Below are positions 5,841-10,556 of a DNA stretch of 10,556 nucleotides, in pieces (position 1 is the first letter of the stretch; each line of letters starts with the position of its first letter). Location: positions 1 through 10,556 of the forward strand of contig JAUWZT010000123.1 in NCBI GenBank assembly GCA_030615145.1, given 5' to 3'. The notes under the pieces are model-generated. The model saw only the letters and a program-made list of their open reading frames with translations, ran no database searches and was not told the DNA's origin. The stretch comes from Promethearchaeota archaeon (GTDB lineage: Archaea; Asgardarchaeota; Lokiarchaeia; Sigyniarchaeales; SOKP01). The translations under genes and the position numbers were made by a program.

Positions 5841-6673
5841 TAATCAACCCAAAAATCTTTTGCTAACCGTCTTCTAGTTTGCCACAATCCATCCTTTTCA
5901 GTGAATCCGATTACACCTTTGCCTTGATCAGCGTCCTTTATTTTCCACATTCCGCTAACAGCTCCAGTTAAAGCACCGGATAAAACTTCAAAACCTTGAG
6001 CCGTATACAAATCGCATTCTACTCCACGGTTAATAATAAATTTTAGTTGACGCATACCTTGCTGGTTTTTGGATTTAAGCACATCCAATAACAGTTCTAC
6101 TTCTGTATCAAGTTGATCGTTGGGCACAACTCGGTTCCATAGATTCCATTCTACTGCCTTTTCTCCAGAGTGGAGCGCACCGATAAGATTAATTTCTTTA
6201 GCTCTCCTTCGACCTATGAGTCGAGCTAATCTCGTAGTACCGCCCCATCCGGGAGTTATTCCAACGTCCACTTCGGGCATACCCCATTTTGAGCGCTCGG
6301 TGGCAATTACAAAATCACATGCCATCGTAATTTCCAACCCGCCACCTACCGCATAACCGTCTACTGCTGCAATCGTGATTTTATCTAACTCTTCGAGCTG
6401 ATTGGCCATATTTTGATAGTACCTTACCCGTCTTGTTATATCATTCGCATTTCCCCACTTAATCATTTCTCTAATATCGTCGCCCACGCAGAAATTATCC
6501 CCCGCGCCCTTGATAACTAAGGATTTGAGTTTTGTAGACTGCCTTACGATTTCTATAGCGGAAACTATCTCTTCAGAAAGTTTCATGCTTAATGCGTTCA
6601 TGACATCAGGTCGATTGAGCGTTATCCAAGCCACCTGGTCCATTTCTGTATAAATTAAATTTTCGAATTTCAT
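5840..6673 (-). CDS. Enoyl-CoA hydratase/isomerase (crotonase family)
   Basis: A 277-residue crotonase-fold enzyme that should act on CoA thioesters, typically adding water to a 2-enoyl-CoA. Both catalytic glutamates of classical hydratases are present: E114 in GGGLE and E134 in GMPEVDVGITPGWGG. Oxyanion-hole segments are FCVGDDI (about 61-67; usually C-A-G-A-D-I) and GYAVGGG (106-112). The C-terminal part (IGFTEKDGLWQTRRR) matches the family's EK..P.W end. Length is slightly above the usual 255-265. It overlaps the flavin reductase gene by one base, suggesting a two-gene operon; pairing with a flavin protein could mean acyl-CoA or aromatic/alicyclic CoA metabolism, but this is inference. A TATA-like palindrome about 26 bases upstream of ATG 6673 supports this start and a leaderless message. 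G+C content is visibly higher than in neighbouring genes. Confidence 0.93.
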   Translation of the reverse strand: MKFENLIYTEMDQVAWITLNRPDVMNALSMKLSEEIVSAIEIVRQSTKLKSLVIKGAGDNFCVGDDIREMIKWGNANDITRRVRYYQNMANQLEELDKITIAAVDGYAVGGGLEITMACDFVIATERSKWGMPEVDVGITPGWGGTTRLARLIGRRRAKEINLIGALHSGEKAVEWNLWNRVVPNDQLDTEVELLLDVLKSKNQQGMRQLKFIINRGVECDLYTAQGFEVLSGALTGAVSGMWKIKDADQGKGVIGFTEKDGLWQTRRRLAKDFWVD

Positions 6674-6691
6674 AATTTAATTTTGATTAAG

Positions 6692-6724
6692 TTATATTTA
6701 AATATAATAAGAAAAATTCTTATT
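6692..6724 (-). promoter_or_regulatory. TATA-like palindrome and adjacent inverted repeat upstream of the enoyl-CoA hydratase gene
   Basis: TTATATTTAAATATAA (6692-6707) is a perfect 16-base palindrome centred about 26 bases before ATG 6673, the right place for a TATA box. Directly upstream on the minus strand is a second element, AATAAG and CTTATT arms (AATAAGAA/TTCTTATT, 6706-6724), an 8-bp inverted repeat with a three-base centre. The second element could be an operator or the end of the acetyltransferase transcript. Both are AT-only or nearly so, which limits their statistical weight. Confidence 0.45.
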
Positions 6725-6740
6725 CTTCGACTACGATGAT

Positions 6741-7340
6741 TTAATTTAAATTTTTAACCATGTGAGTGACTTCCTCAAAACCAGCAGAGCGAGTTAAGAA
6801 ACCATAATTTTTTGTCTTATGTCTAATAAATCCAATGGTTTCATAAAGTTTTTTTGCTAGTGGATTGGTATCAACCACTGTGAGTTTTAACTTTTTATAT
6901 CCCCTACTTTTGGCAAAAAGAATAATATTATTTATAAGTTTAGTACCTATCTTCTTACCTCTCATCTCTTTTTGGACTGAAAGTGCAGTTAATTCTAATT
7001 CATCTTTTTTAATTATCCCTAAAGAATCAAAGTTGAAATAGATCTTTTTAATTAATGCTTCAAAAAAACCATATTCCTCGTAAAAATATGAAAATTTAGC
7101 TTTTATAAATCGATTCCCTTTAGATTGTGTTCCTGCCATTCCAACTAAAGAATTTTCATAAACTACATAAAAACCAGCAGAAAAATTTATAGATTTTATG
7201 ATGATCCTTATTGCTTTCTCTTTTTCTTTAATAACAGAATTAATTTTTTTCTGAAATGCTTCGTAAACCAATTCTGCGGCTCTGGTTTTGAAGCTCTCTG
7301 GCAAATTTCTGATAATTTTTATCTTTTCAACAAAAGTCAT
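6741..7340 (-). CDS. GNAT-family N-acetyltransferase
   Basis: A 199-residue protein with the GNAT acetyl-CoA-binding core near its C-terminal half. Motif A is LELTALSVQKEMRGKKIGTK, with the pyrophosphate-binding R-G-K-K-I-G loop. It is followed by a helix (LINNIILFAKSRG) and motif B-like LTVVDTNPLAKKLYETIGF, a classical GNAT ending. The N-terminal half (about 1-60) is variable and carries substrate specificity, so the acceptor (protein, peptide, small amine or antibiotic) cannot be named. It lies 67 bases upstream of the enoyl-CoA hydratase on the same strand, but that gene has its own TATA-like box, so co-transcription is uncertain. Codon use is AT-rich like most of the window. ATG 7340 is the natural start. 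Confidence 0.88.
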   Translation of the reverse strand: MTFVEKIKIIRNLPESFKTRAAELVYEAFQKKINSVIKEKEKAIRIIIKSINFSAGFYVVYENSLVGMAGTQSKGNRFIKAKFSYFYEEYGFFEALIKKIYFNFDSLGIIKKDELELTALSVQKEMRGKKIGTKLINNIILFAKSRGYKKLKLTVVDTNPLAKKLYETIGFIRHKTKNYGFLTRSAGFEEVTHMVKNLN

Positions 7341-7436
7341 GATTTATTTAAGCTCACTTATTCTGTGGTTAGGTTATTTATGATGGTTTTGTTATGTTAT
7401 ATTATTTCCAATTTAAGTTTAATTGTAAGATAAAAT

Positions 7437-7446
7437 TTATAAAATA
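7437..7446 (+). promoter_or_regulatory. TATA-like box upstream of the 29-codon ORF
   Basis: TTTATAAAAT is centred about 28 bases upstream of ATG 7470. The spacing matches a leaderless archaeal transcript beginning at that ATG. Confidence 0.45.
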
Positions 7447-7469
7447 CAATTACTATATTTTCTATAATA

Positions 7470-7559
7470 ATGATCTCTAATAATACTGCTTCAAGAAAAT
7501 CAATAAGAGCTTTTGTACTTCTAGGAAATTTGCTTATAGCATTATTATTATTATTGTGA
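7470..7559 (+). CDS. Possible 29-residue single-pass membrane peptide
   Basis: A 29-codon frame encodes a polar, basic N-terminus (MISNNTASRKSIR) followed by a hydrophobic run (AFVLLGNLLIALLLLL) and a TGA stop. The layout is that of a small membrane peptide with positive charges on the cytoplasmic side. A TATA-like box lies at leaderless distance upstream. The hydrophobic end partly comes from a TTA repeat, so chance is a real alternative. No family is recognised. It ends exactly where an imperfect hairpin begins. Confidence 0.35.
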   Translation: MISNNTASRKSIRAFVLLGNLLIALLLLL

Positions 7560-7615
7560 GTGAAACAAATCCACTCGATCTTTTTCTTTAAAACTTTCTA
7601 CGGATTTGTTCTCTC
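7558..7615 (+). other. Imperfect hairpin between the small ORF and leuS
   Basis: AACAAATCC (7564-7572) pairs perfectly with GGATTTGTT (7602-7610) around a 29-base loop. Allowing a bulged A at 7563 and one mismatch, GAG (7558-7560) also pairs with CTC (7613-7615). No T-run follows, so a plain terminator is unlikely. It could be a structured leader of leuS, a small RNA, or a protein-binding inverted repeat. Confidence 0.35.
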
Positions 7616-7712
7616 TGGGTACACAATTTAATTGAAAGAGGTCATTGGTGGGTTGCTTGCTCTATGGAGATAATAAGATAACTTGAAAATAAAAAAAATA
7701 GTGGTAAAATTT

Positions 7713-10556
7713 ATGTATAAACCCCAAGAAATCGAAAAGAAATGGCAAGAAAAATGGGAACAAGCCAAAATTTTCGAAGCAAACCCAAGTTCGGAGAAAA
7801 AGAAGTTTTTTATAACATCTCCTTACCCATATGCTTCTGGTCCTTCACATATAGGCCATGGAAGGAGTTTTGTAAATGGAGATATATTTGCCAGGTATTA
7901 TCGAGCTAAAGGTTATAATGTACTATATCCTATGGCTTTTCACATCACAGGTACTCCTGTTTTAGCAATCTCTTCTTCTATTGAAAGAAAGGATAAAGAG
8001 ACTATAGAAAGAATGAAGGACTATGTATCTTTGCACACTAAAAGTCGAGAAAAGGTAGAGAAGATTGTAGAAAGTTTTGTAGATCCTTGGAATATTGTCA
8101 ACTATTTTTCTAATACAATAAAAACCGATTTTAAATCGATAGGAATGAGTTTAGATTGGAGAAGGGAATTTACTACGGGTGACAAGTTATATAACAAGCT
8201 GATTGAGTGGCAATATTACAAATTATCTGAGTTAGGGTACTTGGAAAAAGGCGAATATCCCATTCTTTATTGTACGCGATGCGAAAATGCTGTAGGAGAG
8301 GACGATATAGCAAGAGGAGACGAACTTGATTTGAACATAAACGAATACATGTGCATAAAATTTCCGTTTGAAGACGCTTATTTAGTACCTTCTACTTTAA
8401 GACCAGAAACTATATATGGTGCGACTAATCTATGGATAAACCCAAATGGAACGTATGTTTACGCTAAAGTCAACGGAGAGAAGTGGATTATTTCTGAAGA
8501 TGCAACCAATCTTTTAAAAAATCAAAATAAAAATGTTACCATACTTGAAAAAATAAAGGGAATGGAACTTATTGGTAAAAAGGTTAAGGCCGTAGATGGA
8601 ATCAGAGAGCTTTTAATATTACCAGGATATTTCGTAGATACTTCAGTAGCTACGGGGGTGGTCTACTCTGTGCCTGCTCATGCGCCCTATGACTACATTG
8701 CTTTAATTGATTTACAGAATAATCATGAAATAATTAAAAAATTTAAATTAAACAAAGAAGAAATTAGTCAAATTAAACCAATTCAAATTATAGATTTAGA
8801 AAGTTTCGATGAGATTCCAGCAAAAATTTACTGTGAAAAATTTGGAGTTCAATCTCAAGAAGATGTAGAGAAATTAGATAACGCAACTTCTGAAAATTAT
8901 AAAATTGAATATTATAACGGTACTTTAAATGAAAAATGTGGAAAATACGAAGGAAAGCAAGTAAAAGAGGCAGTAGAGAATATTATTGTGGATTTAATTG
9001 AGAGAAATAAGGCAGACAAATTATACCTCCCAATTACTAAAAATCTTAAATGCAGGTGTGGAGAGCAGGTGATCGTCTCAATTTTGAAAGATCAATGTTT
9101 TCTAAATTTCAATGCGGGAAATTGGAAGCAGAAAGCATTTGAGTGCCTAAATAAAATGGAAATTGTCCCTAAAAAATATAGAATGAATTTTGAACATATA
9201 TTTAATTGGTTAGAAAAGAGACCTTGTGCTAGAAAAAGAGGTTTAGGTACGAAACTTCCATTTGATAAAGATTGGATTATTGAATCTTTAAGCGACTCTA
9301 CAATATACATGAGCTTCTATACTATATTACATTTAATAAAAATGAATAACATCAAACCAGAACAGCTTACACCAGAATTTTTTGACTATGTTTACTTATA
9401 TAAAGGTGATATCGTAGACTTGTCAAAAAAGACTAGCGTTGATACGAAAGTATTGAAGCAAATGCAAGACGAATTTTCCTATTGGTATCCCGTTGATCAT
9501 CGACACACAGCTATAATGCACATTTCTAATCATTTGAGCTTCTATATTTTCCATCATGTGGCTATATTTCCAGAAAAACAGTGGCCAAGAATTATTTCCC
9601 TTATCGAACCCGTAATAGTAGAAGGTCAGAAAATGGGAAAGTCAAAAGGGAATGTTATTTCACTAGCCTACATTCAAATGAATTATTCCGCGGATTTATT
9701 TAGGTTTTATATATCTCACAGCGCAGATTTTGGAATAAATATAGATTGGAGGGAAAAACAAATACATACCGTAAAAAATCATATAAATCGATTTTACTCC
9801 TTTATCACAAAAAATATTAACAAGATAAGTGATTTTGGGGGTAAAATTGAAAATTTAAACGCGAAATATTCTAAAATTATCTTATCAAAATGTATAAGAA
9901 AATTTGTTGAAGCAGAAAGTGGATTGAAGGAACTTAATTTAAGGAAATACCTTCAATTATCATTTTACGAAGTGTTTAACTTATTACAAGAATTCAATAA
10001 GTACTCTAAAGATGAAAACGATCTAATGGAAGTATATAAGGTTGTATTTCCTGAATGGATCCAAATTCTTTCTTTGGCCATGCCTCACTTATGTGAAGAA
10101 CTATGGGAATTGATGGGAAATACAGAATTTTTATCAAAGACTATTTGGGGTGATTTTAACAGAAAGCACATAAATAACGAGCTCGAAAGAGAGTTTGAAT
10201 ATATTTCTAGCATTGTGGAAGATATTTTAAATATAAAAAAAATTGTGAAATCTGGCGATTCAAGTAATATTTATTTATACACGGCTCCTAAATGGAAATA
10301 CGAGGTTTATGGTGTAATTATTTTAAAGAAGGGAAATTTCAAAGAAATTATAGATGAATGTAAGCTCGATAGTGGCTTAATGAAAAACAAAAATTTGATT
10401 TCATTTGTTAAAAACCAAATAAAAGATAGAATCTGGGAAAGAGAATTAATTAGATTAGATGAGAAGGAGTTATTAAAAGAATACAAAGGCTACATTGAAA
10501 AAAGGATAAACAACACAATAATCATTAATTCAGAGTACGATCCAAAAAACCGATTA
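7713..10556 (+). CDS. leuS: Leucyl-tRNA synthetase, archaeal/eukaryotic type (C-terminus cut by the window edge)
   Basis: An open frame of 948 codons reaches the right edge. It is a class I synthetase that charges tRNA-Leu. Visible parts in order: HIGH signature HIGH at 46-49 (PYPYASGPSHIGHGR); zinc-type CTRC near 190; CP1 editing domain with the threonine-rich STLRPETIYG from 227 and PAHAPYD with D327; RPCARKRGLGTKLPFD around C505 and the archaeal IESLSDSTIYM; KMSKS loop as KMGKS at 640-644; then the anticodon-binding helices (PHLCEELWELMG) and the archaeal C-terminal domain. IIINSEYDP near the end matches the last few dozen residues of archaeal enzymes, so little is missing. Oddities: KMSKS has Gly for Ser, and RHTAIMHISNHL at 597-608 replaces the usual SGKDLI-x-NHL segment. 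It may be the sole leuS of a divergent lineage or a paralogue. ATG 7713 is chosen; an in-frame GTG at 7701 is an alternative. Confidence 0.95.
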   Translation, partial: MYKPQEIEKKWQEKWEQAKIFEANPSSEKKKFFITSPYPYASGPSHIGHGRSFVNGDIFARYYRAKGYNVLYPMAFHITGTPVLAISSSIERKDKETIERMKDYVSLHTKSREKVEKIVESFVDPWNIVNYFSNTIKTDFKSIGMSLDWRREFTTGDKLYNKLIEWQYYKLSELGYLEKGEYPILYCTRCENAVGEDDIARGDELDLNINEYMCIKFPFEDAYLVPSTLRPETIYGATNLWINPNGTYVYAKVNGEKWIISEDATNLLKNQNKNVTILEKIKGMELIGKKVKAVDGIRELLILPGYFVDTSVATGVVYSVPAHAPYDYIALIDLQNNHEIIKKFKLNKEEISQIKPIQIIDLESFDEIPAKIYCEKFGVQSQEDVEKLDNATSENYKIEYYNGTLNEKCGKYEGKQVKEAVENIIVDLIERNKADKLYLPITKNLKCRCGEQVIVSILKDQCFLNFNAGNWKQKAFECLNKMEIVPKKYRMNFEHIFNWLEKRPCARKRGLGTKLPFDKDWIIESLSDSTIYMSFYTILHLIKMNNIKPEQLTPEFFDYVYLYKGDIVDLSKKTSVDTKVLKQMQDEFSYWYPVDHRHTAIMHISNHLSFYIFHHVAIFPEKQWPRIISLIEPVIVEGQKMGKSKGNVISLAYIQMNYSADLFRFYISHSADFGINIDWREKQIHTVKNHINRFYSFITKNINKISDFGGKIENLNAKYSKIILSKCIRKFVEAESGLKELNLRKYLQLSFYEVFNLLQEFNKYSKDENDLMEVYKVVFPEWIQILSLAMPHLCEELWELMGNTEFLSKTIWGDFNRKHINNELEREFEYISSIVEDILNIKKIVKSGDSSNIYLYTAPKWKYEVYGVIILKKGNFKEIIDECKLDSGLMKNKNLISFVKNQIKDRIWERELIRLDEKELLKEYKGYIEKRINNTIIINSEYDPKNRL

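Larger units (their letters stand above)
7341..7712. other. Intergenic region between divergent acetyltransferase and leuS genes
   Basis: This 372-base gap holds the promoters of the minus-strand acetyltransferase and the plus-strand leuS. It also contains a possible short membrane-peptide gene (7470-7559) with a TATA-like box and an imperfect hairpin (7558-7615). From about 7616 to 7712 only the leuS leader region is seen, with no convincing Shine-Dalgarno (GTGGT at 7701-7705 is weak). No tRNA or other known RNA was found. Confidence 0.6.

Noticed and set aside
5629..5877. Plus-strand open frame across the flavin reductase and hydratase junction
   Set aside because: It lies opposite two confidently identified genes and arises from their codon composition; the hydratase antisense frame at 6120-6356 is rejected for the same reason.
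660..6673. A functional link between the V4R aromatic-type sensor and the hydratase/flavin reductase pair as an aromatic degradation cluster
   Set aside because: The genes are about 4 kb apart, separated by unrelated genes on the other strand, and no ring-activating or ring-opening enzyme is present.
7341..7712. tRNA or other standard RNA gene upstream of leuS
   Set aside because: No T-arm-like GGTTC-A/G-A-x-TCC motif or cloverleaf arms were found; the inverted repeat there has a 29-base loop unlike tRNA.
9092..9310. Minus-strand open frame within leuS
   Set aside because: It is opposite conserved synthetase sequence that includes the CARKRGLGTKL region.

Overview
The window reads as a piece of an archaeal chromosome. 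The clearest evidence is the large gene at the right edge, an archaeal/eukaryotic-type leucyl-tRNA synthetase (leuS). Other archaeal signs are TATA-like boxes about 25-30 bases upstream of start codons, very short or absent leaders, poly-T tracts after genes, and few Shine-Dalgarno sequences. The AT-rich composition, a likely longin-like/zinc-knuckle protein, and a secreted beta-helix protein with Ig-like modules and a single C-terminal anchor together suggest an Asgard (Lokiarchaeia-like) archaeon. That placement is inferred from gene style; no marker gene was compared.

Layout, left to right. Bases 1-577 (minus) hold the N-terminal part of an unnamed protein that runs off the left edge. Bases 660-1445 (minus) encode a stand-alone XylR_N + V4R small-molecule sensor with an intact zinc-site signature. 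Upstream of it is a pair of 16-base direct repeats in a promoter region that may serve both strands. Bases 1509-1736 (plus) hold a doubtful small ORF that could instead be a structured RNA. Bases 1808-2365 (plus) encode a flavodoxin of the HemG-like type. Bases 2639-4639 (plus) encode a 666-residue surface protein: signal peptide, NosD-like parallel beta-helix, two near-identical Ig-like modules, and a C-terminal membrane anchor.

The next block lies on the minus strand: a cold-shock-domain protein with a Gly/Arg tail and apparently a TTG start (4862-5137), a flavin reductase-like protein (5280-5840), an enoyl-CoA hydratase (5840-6673) and a GNAT acetyltransferase (6741-7340). The hydratase and flavin reductase genes overlap by one base (TAATG), are probably translationally coupled, and are visibly richer in G+C than their neighbours. 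Bases 7341-7712 are mostly non-coding but contain a possible 29-residue membrane peptide and an imperfect hairpin. leuS (7713 to the right edge) is almost complete and has several departures from the usual archaeal motifs.

No tRNA, rRNA, CRISPR array, insertion sequence or defence island was seen. The window looks mainly like housekeeping and accessory metabolism. The parts most worth a second look are the short regulatory repeats, the small ORF and RNA candidates, and the divergent synthetase motifs.
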